Shown piece by piece: positions 21,434-32,542 of a stretch of 64,000 bases of DNA. Source of the stretch: Polytrichum commune (taxonomy: Eukaryota > Streptophyta > Polytrichopsida > Polytrichales > Polytrichaceae); assembly GCA_950295325.1 (NCBI GenBank), contig OX485807.1:17703666-17767665 (forward strand), read 5' to 3'. The position numbers and the translations under genes are program-made. Position 1 is the first letter of the stretch, and each line of letters starts with the position of its first letter. The notes beneath the pieces were generated by a model, which saw nothing but the letters and a program-made list of their open reading frames with translations, made no database searches and was not told where the DNA came from.

Positions 21434-22728
21434 GAAACTTTGACAAATTGTATCACCAAGCATTTGTACATTATGTGAGTGCACCAATAAAATTTGCTTG
21501 TGACAGTGGCAGGCAAACAATGGGAGTTCGACATCATCATGTTGGGCGGACGGTGCAGAGATGGCTGAGAACATTAATTTGTATTTACGCACGAGATATT
21601 ATGGACTAGGCAGGGACAGGCCCTTGTTAGGTAGTCTACCATGCATTTTGGAAATGGACAGTGGTTGGGTCCATGGACGTTGACACAATTCACTTGCAAC
21701 AGTTAGTGGTCGGCATGTGTTCAATGGCAATATGTTCAAGAGATGGTGCGGACATGACCTAGAATATTAATTCATATGCACGGGTAAAATTGAATAGGAT
21801 GGTGCGACATAGTGTAGGCATGACCACATTATAGGGGATTGCCAAGGAATTAATTCGTGTGGCCACGGTACAATGGGCTAAGCCAGGACGGGCCCTCGTT
21901 AATCTATTTTACATTTTTGAAATGAACTGTGGTTGATACGGTAATTGACCAGGACGGCACATGACAAAATAATGAGATGGTATGTCTGAAACACATGAGT
22001 GTGTCCAGGTGGCAGGTACCTTTAACGGAAATAAGCTCACCCCTTCAGTTGCCCTTTGACTATGAAGGGGTAAGTGTCTCATGACCTCCTCCATTTACAC
22101 TGACACCAAACCTTGCCTTCTCTCTTTGCCTTGACTAGAAAGGAGTCTTACTGTCTTACCCAACATTAAGAAAAGAAAATGGTAAGAGTGAAGCCTCAGG
22201 CGGTCACGAGGCCTCCATAGTTGCGACATAACCTCTAACTTCCAAGTTGCCAACTGTAAGGAAATGTCAAGCATTTATCTATGAACTTGAGAATATTCTA
22301 GACAATCATGTTCTTGAGGAGATGATGTGAGGCTCTCTCCATGGACTTCCATGACCACGGTTTCGATTTTGATGACAATGGAGATTGCCTCATCGAAGAG
22401 TGCAACCGGATTCACAACCACTGGTTGCCTGAAGGTCACTCTCCCCTTCTTGCTTCCATCTCATATGCCTTCCCAAGTGGTGATAAGATGATGTTTGCAT
22501 GCAGGTAATAACCCTCCATGATGTGCGAAGCTCAAAGAGCTTGACCTTCATTGGGTAGTTTCTTACTTTTCCTTCTCAGTGACATCAAACTTCTTTTAAG
22601 CTTGCATGGGTGCCAGAAACTTGGGGAAGTGACATGAGTTGAGTCTTACCTGGTTTGTGAATTTCTCTGCCATTGAAAGAACATTAAATGGAATAAAAGC
22701 TTAGAAAAATCAGTAGAAACAGGATGAC
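21434..22728. other. Intergenic with a diverged direct repeat
   Basis: About 21545-21665 and 21825-21935 share ATTAATT.GT, a GGACTAGGC/GGGCTAAGC word, GGACAGGCCC/GGACGGGCCC, CATTTTGGAAATG/CATTTTTGAAATG and ACTGTGGTTG, at a spacing of about 280 bp. No gene is seen. Confidence 0.45.
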
Positions 22729-23091
22729 ATGAATCAAGTACTGTGTGTCTGTGTCGAACTCCCAGAAACATACAAGGAGCCGTCCCGAACACCAGAAGGG
22801 GAGTGGATTTTTCAAATTTTGAAAAAAGCATTTGCGGAACCGCCAAAATTCTCAACTCTAGAACGATACCTTCATCACCAACAGATTTTGCTAGCGTTGG
22901 GTGTGGATAACGAGGGAAATGCAGAAAAGTGCGTTCGTGATGATAGCTTTCCGGGAAACCCAAACCCCCGGCATCATTTCAGCCTCAGAGGAAAGGTACC
23001 ACATTCATTAAATTGTATAACAAACTACATGGAAGTGTCGAGCACAGGGAGTCAAGTCCTCAGTACCCTCACAGAAATCCATTGTGAGTAA
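22729..23091 (+). other. Possible coding fragment, unrecognised
   Basis: An open frame of 120 codons with fairly ordinary amino-acid make-up (for example PEGEWIFQILKKAFAEPPKFS). I recognise no domain and see no convincing splice partners. It could be a relic exon or chance. I report it only because its composition looks more protein-like than its neighbours. Confidence 0.2.
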
Positions 23092-24574
23092 TGCATATAG
23101 GTTCACAACCATTTCTTGGTAGCAAGGCTTCTTTGGCTTCATTTCTTCTAACCCAACAAAGCAAAGAGTGTAGCAAAATGCAGTGCAGCAAAATGAAGTG
23201 TACCGTTCCCAGTGAATCTGACCTCTCACTTCCCAAAGCATAGAACATTCTTTGGGATCACAGGGAGAAGAGCTGAGAATTGGTATACTTTGAGCCATCC
23301 CTGCCACATCACAAATAGTCCCCCCTTCATTTTGAAAGGCATGATCATTTTGGTCAGCTGAAGAACAAAAAGCACTTCTTACTTGGAGATTTAGTTTTCA
23401 GGTCGGAGTCACAACACACAACACTAGACATATCAGTTGATAAACCAAAACCCTTGATCATGGCAAATGGCTTTCAGCCTAGAATTTATAAATATCTAAG
23501 TTAGACTTATGTCATTGATCCAATTGGTACGAATTGGGGAACCCATAACAATGATCAATGCTTCGTTCATCCGTGATCGTCTACTCTGTTTTTTGGGGTT
23601 GATTGGCATGACACCGAAGTGCAGACTGGATTAGCTATGAAATGCCAGATAAGGGCATTGGTCACAGGGTTGCAAATTAACACATCATTTCTTATTCGAC
23701 TGAAAGAGCAAATCGCTACCAGAATCGTGGCAATGTGCCCTGCATCCGTGAAAGAAACTGCAAATCTATTGGTGGTAGATTTACAGATTTTTCAGTAATG
23801 CAGGACAATTCTCATCGATGTAAGATGTGTGTTGCCCAAGTCCCACATGCTTGTAGTGAATTCAATTAGATTTGTGCTGGAGCTTATTTATGGAGTGTTG
23901 CTTTGGCAGATTTGTTCAAGAAAACCAAAGAAGGTGCCAAAGGGTTTTAGCTTTTGGGATTCGGACATGACAAAGCAGCAGGAATTGTACATAATGTCAG
24001 ATTGCCTCACAAAACAACTCCGTGACGAGTACCACTTGATAGATAGAATCATACCTATTTTCCGGGACGAGCGCTTGAAGTCTAAGTTCTACCCAAAATT
24101 CGTCCGAGATGAATACTCTAAGCAAGAAATGCACCTAAACTTTGATGCAGAGATAGTGTAGCTCTTCAGTTGCATCATACCAATAATGACAGAAATTTCC
24201 TGATGAGTTCCTGTTTATTCCCATGAGATTCTTAATGGGATTTACATATACTCACATTTGACCATCATCTCCCATGAAACGAATGTCATATTGTCCTTGC
24301 AAGATTCTCGAAACAGATATATTTCGTAGTTATGGAAATCCACCTTCATACATACAAGTGTCCGTTTAAACTAAATAACCAATTTAGGCCGTTTACTTAT
24401 ACCTTTTCTCAAATCACTGGACATTTATACACCACTTGTCCAGAGCACGAAGACACTATTACATCAATATCAGCCTGGCCCTCTGGATAAAGTTCATCAG
24501 GCCCAATGTAATTTATGCTGAGGGAGTTTCTCGTAAAGCAATGGTTGCTTATATTTAAACTTTACAAACTGATG
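23092..24574. other. Intergenic, one further protein-like frame
   Basis: The frame at 23829-24161 (+) contains a charged stretch (KPKKVPKGFSFWDSDMTKQQ, then ERLKSKFYPKFVRDEYSKQE) that looks protein-like, but I know no family for it. The rest shows nothing. Confidence 0.25.
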
Positions 24575-24799
24575 TTATCTATCAATCAAAGGCTCTGAAA
24601 ATGGGCTAGAGCAAGCACATAGCTCATAATAGCACCATGATTGTCGTGATAAAGTGCTGCAGGCACCTCCTGCTGCACAGACTTTCATCTTGCTATCCTC
24701 GGTAATATCTTCCAACCAACTTGCATAGATGATTTTGTCAGCATTGCTTGTCAGCCTTGTCACCCTCCTAATTCCTTCTTCAAGTATACTACTCTGAAA
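24575..24799 (-). CDS. Candidate last exon of an unrecognised minus-strand gene
   Basis: On the minus strand an acceptor (GTTTCAG) ends at about 24800 and opens a frame to a TGATAGATAA stop region at 24575. The frame reads SSILEEGIRRVTRLTSNADK and onward, including a Cys-rich tail (CAAGGACSTLS, CYYELCACSS). The splice signal and the ordinary composition make an exon plausible. No domain is recognised and upstream exons were not found. The telo-box near 28740 and the candidate first exon there could belong to the same unit, but that is a guess. Confidence 0.25.
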   Translation of the reverse strand, partial: FQSSILEEGIRRVTRLTSNADKIIYASWLEDITEDSKMKVCAAGGACSTLSRQSWCYYELCACSSPFSEPLIDR

Positions 24800-25146
24800 C
24801 ATGAACAAAAACCTTAACACATATCATCTAGCTCCTGTTGCTCCACATTGAGTCTGCGAGCCAGAATAAGAACCAAAGCAGTTGAGTTGCTGATTTTGCC
24901 AACTGAAAGGTATTATAAAGTAGTCTACAAACTCCACATTCTAAGAGGCTCGAAGTTTCAAAAGTATGAAGTCAAGAATGTCAACAAGTAGCAATTGAAA
25001 ATGTGATTTCACTTATTATAATTGGCAGTGTTAACTTGGGCTTCACTGTTTAGCGAGAGTGTGATGTCAAAACGATCCTGCTCACTACAATGATTTTGAA
25101 ACAGTGTCATACTTTCTCTTCCTCCACCCATGGATTACCATTTACC

Positions 25147-25163
25147 TAAAACCCTAAACCCTA
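25147..25163 (+). promoter_or_regulatory. Telo-box / short interstitial telomere repeat
   Basis: AAACCCTAAACCCTAA, two units of the plant-type CCCTAAA repeat. Telo-boxes occur in promoters of plant housekeeping genes, but here no start codon follows, so it may be only a telomere-like scar. Confidence 0.4.
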
Positions 25164-25389
25164 ATATGCATCATACATCACAGTTTCCAGCCTATTTAGC
25201 TGAAGATAAGTTGAGCACCTGGAGTCCTGAAGATAAATTGAGCATTTGGATGAAATCTCCTGAAACTATGGTCTCAACCATTTGATGCAGCAACAGTCAA
25301 ATCCTCATGGTCCGGCTCCCGGCAATTTCATGAGTGGGGAGACCGTCCAGCCTTGAGGTTAAACGCACTACTGGCATGTGCAAGTGCCA

Positions 25390-26190
25390 CACAAAACCCT
25401 CCCGGCATTTCTGAAACTTCGCCACACAGTGGGGGTCATCGTGGACAGAACAGCATCAATGATGACATAGCTGTCATCAACATTAACAGTTGGGTTTCCC
25501 CCCTCTTGAATTCACCCCACAAGAAGTGACTGCTCATGCACTCCCACCAACTCAAACTGCGTAAATGTGCGTGGCGTGATCACGTCCAATTCCATCCACT
25601 CGTTCACGTGGAAATCAAGTGCCACTAATTTGTACCTTGTCCCTTGCGACCCTTCCGGCAAGAGCACCAAAATGTACAAGAAATGCCCTAACACAACACT
25701 CGGGAACTGGTGCATCGAAGGCAAATATTTTGTTACCATTTCTACCAGTAACTTGCATAGTACACACCACGCTTGGGTACTAAATTGAATTTGTACACTG
25801 CCACGGCATGGCTCCCAGACTCACCGCCCTCGATTACAACCACCTTGTCATTGCTCATGGTCACCAAACCCCAGGATCCCACATTGCCTGCCGAGCCCTT
25901 GCCGCATACCAGGAGCACTTCACATCCCCCGCCACCCACCATGGGATTGCAGAGCAGCAGGACCTCCTTGCCCTCCTTGGTATATGCGACATGGCACAGC
26001 ATGGCTCCACACATGGCCGTAATCTTCCACACCCGTAACTCTAATTTGGCTTCCTTTCGCTCGTAACATCTTCGCAGCGCCTTGATGCCGATGGTCTTGT
26101 AACAATATGTGTCTCCAACCCTAAAAATTCCACATCATCGCTTTCCGGATACCCCCGGCACCAGGAGCAGGGACTCCATTATCACAAACT
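25390..26190 (-). pseudogene. Probable F-box/kelch-like pseudogene
   Basis: Two minus-strand frames abut end to end. 26032-25742 reads VWKITAMCG, KEGKEVLLLCNPMVGGGG and GLVTMSNDKVVVIEGG. 25739-25512 reads KYLPSMHQFPSVVLGHFLYILVLLPEG and YKLVALDFHVNEWMEL. Together they resemble the beta-strand repeats of plant F-box/kelch proteins, with the typical 'W..L' and 'LYV' beats, but the frame changes at about 25740. Further similar sense continues to about 25390 (VWRSFRNAGRVLCGT) after a stop. The N-terminal F-box itself is not visible. The family call rests on pattern resemblance. Confidence 0.4.
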
Positions 26191-26374
26191 GCTGAAATGC
26201 CAATCCCACTTGATACTATAAGTATTCATCCAATGGTTCCTATTTCCATTGAAGCTGAATTTGAAGGCTCCTCTTTAAAACATTTAGAGACCTAGTTGTG
26301 GTGTCCCAGCTCATGGCCAGGCATGACAGGCATGACAGGCCTTCAAGTTCCATAAAGTCTACTACTAATTATTA

Positions 26375-26735
26375 GGGCCAGTTCACATGCAAGTCTCAAG
26401 TCCCACTCATGTTAGGAAGTCCCAACATGAAGGCAAAGTCCCAACTTTTGAGCCTCGAAAAACCATTAAAAATTTGTTAATTGTCATAAAAATCGAATCT
26501 TGATTTTTTTATGCAAAAAAAATCGCCAGACTTGTGTTGAGAGTTGGGTCTAGCTTTTTGATTGACCCAACTCTCAACACAAGTCCCAAGCCTGGCCTCC
26601 AAAAAGTGGATAGGCATCCATGTCATATGGGACCCCTGTGAAGTGGTAAGTCCCAACTTTCATGATCTCAACGGCTGAGATTGCACGGATTGACCTCAAG
26701 TGACTGGGGACTCAGGACTCCATGTGAACCAGCCC
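26375..26735. mobile_element. PIF/Harbinger-like MITE (361 bp) with internal perfect palindrome
   Basis: The ends are inverted: GGGCCAGTTCACATG at the left and, reversed, GGGCTGGTTCACATG at the right. TTA target duplications flank it (26372-26374 and 26736-26738). A 3-bp TTA/TAA duplication with GGG-starting ends is the Tourist/Harbinger pattern. In the middle a perfect 22-bp inverted repeat (26529-26550 and 26564-26585) encloses a 13-base loop. The phrase AAGTCCCAAC recurs several times. It has no coding capacity. Confidence 0.88.
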
Positions 26736-26804
26736 TTATAGATGCAACCAAATGATTTTCTGTGATTGTCATAAACCTTAAAACCTAAACACTGAACCTC
26801 ATTG

Positions 26805-27365
26805 AGCACCATGTGGACGTGACGACATGGTAACCCTCAAGTTATACTACTAATAAGAAGAAGGAATAATTTCCTGGAATCTTTCACCAACTGGGACATT
26901 TGAAAATTTTATAAAAAAAGAATTGGTAGGGGTACGTGTCGCAGTGCCAGGTACTGCCTTCTTTCTTATCACAACCTTTTAATCATAGCAAGACTAGTAA
27001 CACAGCTCCTTATCTAGGTCCATGGAGGCAGGAAGTAGGTTAAAGCAAGAAACCTCCACAGGGAGATTGACAACATGACAACATGATCACCCTAAAAAAG
27101 TTATACTACTTAAGCAATGAAATGATTCCTGTGATTGTCTACCAACTGGAACACTAAAAAGTTTGTGAAAAAGATTGGGAGGAGTTGTTTCAGCGCCAGT
27201 TCCTGCCTTCTTTCTTGTCACACCATTTTAGGTCTAGCAAGAATTGTAACAGAATTATGTCTGGATACATGGAGGTAGGCAGTAAGATGAATCAAGAAAC
27301 CTCCACAGGGAAGCTTGAATACCATGTGGACATGACAACATCATAAACCTCAAAAAAAAAATTAT
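26805..27365 (+). repeat. Tandem repeat, unit about 260 bp, two full copies and a partial third
   Basis: Units begin near 26811, 27071 and 27320 with ACATGG/ACATGA..ACC/ACC CT. Each carries GTTATACTACT, CCAACTGG, CAG.GCCAG..CCTGCC-TTCTTTCTT and AAGCAAGAAACCTCCACAGGGA-like blocks in the same order. Similarity by eye is about 75 percent. No coding sense. Confidence 0.65.
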
Positions 27366-27812
27366 TTCTTGCAAACCCCAATTGAAGACATTGAAAACAG
27401 TCATACAGCAAGTTTCCAAACACAATCAGAAACACAGGATTTTATACAGGAACCATGTACTTGTGATGATTTGCAGGTTATATCTCACTCGCACACAGCT
27501 AACATTCGAAGTTTCGGAAAGTTCGACGCTTCAATATGTAGGCTCGCGTATGCGAGTGGAAAAGGCTTTTGAGACGTCCACCGTTTGGGTACAGTATACC
27601 GGTACAAAGTCATGACTCACACACGAGGATGAGAAACCAATAAAGGAGTCACCAATCGCAAGCCGAGATTCGTGACAAGGAAGGTAACTTGGTCTTTCGT
27701 CTTATTGGGTTTTGGGAGTTTTCAAACGTTTCAAAACGCTCAACGACTGTGTAGAACTCCGCGATCAGACATCGAACGTTCTCAATCGTCGGACATTAAA
27801 GTATGGGATAAG

Positions 27813-28098
27813 TCCCTCTAACAAGAGACTTGCTTGGTTTGAGGCAATCTTGCACTTGGGCTCCGCCCTCCGGGGAAGCAAGAATCAAGGAAATCCCAAG
27901 AGAAATTCACCTATCTTTCGCAAAAACCTAGGAGATTTTTTGAATCTAGACTACCATATCAGGATTTAGGGCACCGAATCGGAAAAAATCTAGTGATTAC
28001 GGAGGCAATCCCATAGGTAACCGGTTTGGGGGAAACCTTCGTAACCCCAAGATTGTGCTCTACAATCTCCTCCAGATAAAGGAAAAAATCTCCGAGGT
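27813..28098 (-). repeat. Dispersed repeat R, copy 3 (inverted, oldest)
   Basis: Read on the minus strand it follows the order of the copies at 58.6 and 60.8 kb: TTTCCTTTATCTGGAGGAGATT, CTTGGGGTTACG, AACCGGTTACC, CACTAGATTTTTTCCG, CTTGGGATTTCCTTGATT and AACCAAGCAAGTC. It is more diverged than those two are from each other. The flanks do not match. Confidence 0.7.
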
Positions 28099-28594
28099 AT
28101 TCACGTGCGCGAGAAGGTAGCTCACAAACTTGCGGGAGTGTCCTTGACGTTCCGAAACATCGGACGTTACCGTGTGCGAGTGGGCTATCAGAAAACTTGT
28201 GAACAAATTCGGTGAATTTCATTTATCTCCAACTTAATCCACACCAAAGTCGAAGGTTCAAATGCTTTCAGTTGCCAACAGTAGGTACTACTCCAATCAG
28301 GAGATATCATGAAGAAATTGCATTTCAATCAACATGACATGTGAAAACAATCCCCAAGGTTGCAATTCTACACCTATTTCTGCATAAGGTATTCGTTGAA
28401 GCTACAACATATTAGCGTGCTTCATTACGAGAGATGCCAATGCAGGAAAGCCACAATTGCAATCGCAATTGTGCAATACACAGTATTCTCAAGTTCGATT
28501 GTCAAAATGTAGTCAAAAGAGATTTACCTCGATTGATGGGGATTGAGTGTGGATGTGGTGGAAGACTGAATTTGATTACAAATATTTTGCACAT

Positions 28595-28729
28595 ACGGCT
28601 CCAAGGCCATCCTCCGCTTTGCGCCGATTCCAACTCAAATTTTTGGAGCTGAATTTCTCTTGAGGTCAGCAGTTCTGCTTCTGTGACACAATTCACTACA
28701 ACACTAAGCTCCTGCTGAAGAAGCTTCAC
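28595..28729 (-). CDS. Candidate first exon of an unrecognised minus-strand gene
   Basis: On the minus strand an ATG at 28729 lies directly after a triple telo-box and opens a frame MKLLQQELSVVVNCV... with a coiled-coil-like, Glu/Leu/Gln-rich run. It reaches a possible donor (GAGCC|GTATGT) near 28595. Telo-boxes are typical of promoters of plant growth genes, which makes this position suggestive. No domain is recognised and no second exon was identified with confidence. Confidence 0.25.
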
Positions 28730-28737
28730 GTGTCGAA

Positions 28738-28758
28738 GGGTTTAGGGTTTAGGGTTTG
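28738..28758 (-). promoter_or_regulatory. Triple telo-box (TTTAGGG repeat)
   Basis: Three units of TTTAGGG on the plus strand (AAACCCTA on the minus strand) lie just upstream of the candidate minus-strand start at 28729. It is either a promoter telo-box or an interstitial telomere scar. Confidence 0.45.
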
Positions 28759-29949
28759 AAAAATACTAGATAAATTTACACCCAGTCCTAGAGGGGATTT
28801 ATTTGTTTTTGTTAATATATAAGATATATGGGTGCTAAGTTCTCCAAGTTCTCCAATTAGATTTAGACAACAAAACTTGTGTTGCATTAGCAAGTCTATG
28901 ATAAAACATTTGCAAAAGCCGGATTTAAAATCAGACCTCCCTTGATTTAGTTACGATTATCATAAGTCCATGTTTGTTGATTTTGTAACTCTCTCAATTG
29001 TGGTCACTATTGATTGTAGTAATATTTTGAAGACCTAGTCCAATCTCTTTCAAACATGTGTCTTTATGATGTTTGCTCTTTGATCCTCATTGAACCACAT
29101 GCCAATTAAATATAGGGGTTTGATTAAGAAAATGAGTCACTTAAGACCCATGTACCTTGTGTACAACCATTTTTCCAATGAAGTGACCATGGCACGTCTA
29201 GAGAAAAATCTCTAAACGTTTGTGGAATAAGGTACACAACCCTTAAATTTTTATTTTTTTTGCTAGCCCACCTTTTCTAGGATATGGAACATGCGAATAG
29301 GTAATACAAGATGGTTAGTAGATTCAAATCAAGGCCGTATCCACTTTCTACATAGTTTTTGGAGTTCATGTGAATATGTTATTCATTATCAAACTGAAGA
29401 GTCCCATGCACATCAAATGGTCATATAGGTCCTTGCAATGATGTTGATTATTGAATTGAAAAAAAAAATTATATCCAAACATATAGTCCAATCTCTTTGG
29501 AACACATGTTTTTGTTGGTATATGTTCTTGGAGACACACATCAAATATATGGTCCTAATAAGAAAACTGTCTGAATTAGGGTTTTCTACCTTATACTGTT
29601 AAGGGGTCCACTACACTGTTTATGATATTTAGTGTCACGTGTGAAATAGTGGCACTTACCCTATTTTGAAGCGTATGCTAGGTTACACTGATGATGAACA
29701 ACTTCACCATAAATGTCCTCTTATGACACTTGGCATTCGAGTGCACTTACTAATATCTTAGCATGAGTATGTTCAATAGTGTTATGAGGTGGATGTCTAT
29801 GTTACACATTGGTCTACAAGTTGACTAAGGTGTACACAAATGACACTTGCCATTAGTATGCTCAAGAATACATTTCTCTTGCATACTAAAATGTAAACGC
29901 ATGACACTTGCCATTAGTAAGCTCAAAACATCTTCTCCTTGCATACTAA
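28759..29949. other. Intergenic with old repeats
   Basis: The sequence at 29380-29560 resembles 47211-47400 (CATATAGGTCC..GTTGATTATTGA, TAGTCCAATC.C..TG...TTTTGTTG) at roughly 75 percent, so an old dispersed repeat is present. At 29834-29949 a unit of about 60 bp containing ATGACACTTGCCATTAGTA occurs twice in tandem. No gene is seen. Confidence 0.45.
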
Positions 29950-30449
29950 GGGTCACTTCACACATGAGCCAAGAGCCGTGACCTTGAAATTGTAAGAGCC
30001 CAAAAGAAAGTGTCCAAATGTTGTCCCAAGACACCTCCAAAATCATGTAGTGTGGTCACGGACCCTCAAGTGTAGTGTGAAGTCATATGTGACTGGGCTC
30101 TCAACCAAATGCTATTTCAATGAATTTCTATTCACGCGGGTCCTCACACATGATAAAATAGAATAAATCAATGGTTCTGAGCGTTCGGAGTGCCATGGTC
30201 TCCCGGTTTTGTGTCAAGCCTACCTCCAAGAGGTGGTTTTTGGAAAATAGTCCAAGTGACCATGGAACATGATCCATTCGATGCCATGTAGGAATCCATG
30301 TAGACTTTACATCCATCTTGCATTCACATACTCCATTGGTCCCTTAAGTGTAGCGTGAAGCAAACTTGGACCGGCTCCACTTTCTTCACCAATGAGAGTG
30401 CTTGAAGTATAGTGGTCACGAGCTCTCAGTCTTGTGTGTGAAGTGGCCC
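29950..30449 (-). mobile_element. Tourist-like MITE (family T), copy 1 (500 bp)
   Basis: The inverted ends are GGGTCACTTCACACATGAG and, reversed, GGGCCACTTCACACACAAG. It matches 44030-44548 in inverted orientation along its whole length, including GACTGGGCTCTCAACCAAATG, TCCTCACACATGATAA and GGAATCCATGTAGACTTTACA. The flanking triplets are TAA and TAT, a decayed form of the TAA target duplication seen at the other copy. Confidence 0.82.
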
Positions 30450-32537
30450 TATAATGCAAGACTATCATCTAACATATCCTAATGTGCTACTCTAAATGTC
30501 ATAATGAAAATATTTTTTCACTTGAAGAAGTTACTTATGTTGACAAATGGATTCATATTGGCAATTAGTGGGTGTGACACTTTGAGACCTCTAGGCATCT
30601 AGTTTAGGCACTTCACAAATAGTGAATGTGACACTAAATGCCATAACAATGTAGTGGAATGAGGGGTGAGTGTGTGGGGCCTTGTTTCATTTGGTTATAA
30701 ATGTAACTCTCATATAGTTGTGATGAGGTTCCAAAATTGGAGGGCATTATGGGATGTGTTTCCCCATGTTTTCTTAACCCGTAACTTCCTAGAGCATATT
30801 GTAATAATAAGCTAAAAAATAAGATCATCTAAAAAATAGGCTTTCTAGAGCTTATTTTTTATTGAACCTAAAAGAAAAGTTGTTGTTTATGATTCTAAGA
30901 TCACCTCAATATGCTAGCAATATTTAGTATTTTTCATAAATTTCTTACAATCAATTTAAAATCATTCAACTTCAAGAAATTGTGATAAATATATGCAATA
31001 AAGTTATAATCCAAAATTTCAAGAATTAAGAACAAATATGTACTTTAAGGTAAGAAAAAAGAGTCCATAGAAAATGGATAATTTTCAATCAAAATTATAT
31101 GAAGCTTTTATATATATAATTGTTTCAACAAAGGGAAAACTAAATTCATTCTTAACTTTCAAAATTTCTTGTGAACAACCATCATTTCATATTGAAATGG
31201 GATCAACACCATTGCCAAGAAAATATCATGAGGAGCAATGATACCTATTGCGACCTTCCTAGCACCTTCCTTTCGGATGAATTTGCCTTCAGGATCATTC
31301 ATAAGCCAAAAAAATGGCCTCTCTAGAAGTTAAGGGTCAAGTTCTATGCAATTTTTGCCATGGGGCCTTATGGAAAACCAAGGCCCAATCACTCAGGCTC
31401 CCACCCTTGGATGGAGCCTTATTTCTTAAATTGCCTTGGGGCTCACGCCTCACCTACTACTGGAGCAATCCATGCAATTACCCCATTACAAACTCACTCG
31501 TGTCATTGCAAAGACTAGGACTCTTGAAACTACATGATGGTCCCCTTTCCAAGAAAGAGGTTGTGATTAAAAACTCACATAATTTGCACGTGCTTATTGG
31601 AAAGTAGTACACATCATGAGTGTTCCCCATCAACAGGAATCCCACAATTAAAAAAGAATTATACTCATGTGATACGTGGTCCCATGAAACGCAGTCAAAG
31701 AGTTGTGTATGTTATGGGGGATCACAATGTCGAGTAATTATATGTGGTGGGAACTTGGACTTGTTGGGGTCACACTACATTTTTTTGGTCTAATTAGTGT
31801 GGGTGGGGAATTCATGTGGGTTGGAAATTAGTGTGGCCCACATTATTTTTTTACTATTTGACTTGGTTAATATCATTTTGGATGAAAGTTATATTTTCAT
31901 CCCACACTTCAACCATGTATGTTAGGGTTCTTTATGGAGCGCCATTGGACAAAAATTAGGTTTGAGCACAATTTGAGCACAATTTGTAATGTTCATCTTT
32001 TCTTTGTTGCAAAGCTTAACAGAGGAAGAGGATGAGTAGGAGGAGGAACCGCTATACACCAATTGAAATAAGTAGGTATCTATCTTTAGTTTTGTACGTT
32101 TGGTCTTTCAACTCATCTTTATTCTTAGGTTGCACTTGTAATTTTGGTCTTTGATAAATAAGAAGGTCAGTTATTGGGATGTCCGTTGGGATGTTTTAAG
32201 TTACATGATTTTGGTTATAGTATTGCTCATTTTTTCAATTTTCTAGCATTTCCTACAAATATACACATGTTTGACTGAGGATAGTTGCAAAATACAATTA
32301 AATAAAAATTTGAATTTTCATCCAAATATGCAAACGAAAAACTCCACTTTTCACATTGGAAATTACAGTGGTTCACTTCAAATTATAATATAAAAAATTA
32401 GTGTGGATAGTTGGGAACTAGTGTGGCCCACATTAATTAGACAAAAGAAAGTAGTGAACACAAGTGCATCTCCATCGCAAGTAGCACCACTTCTCCTTCT
32501 CTCATTGTTTCATAGGGAACATACTAGACAAACCTAT
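30450..32537. other. Intergenic, no supported gene
   Basis: AT-rich. A frame of 97 codons at 31314-31607 (+) is open but unrecognised. A short duplication of GAGCACAATTT lies near 31965-31990. This is the left flank into which the retrotransposon inserted. Confidence 0.4.
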
Positions 32538-32542
32538 TATGT

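Noticed and set aside
31314-31607. 97-codon plus-strand frame starting MASLEVKGQ
   Set aside because: Reasonable composition but isolated, unrecognised and without splice or promoter context; not enough to call a gene.
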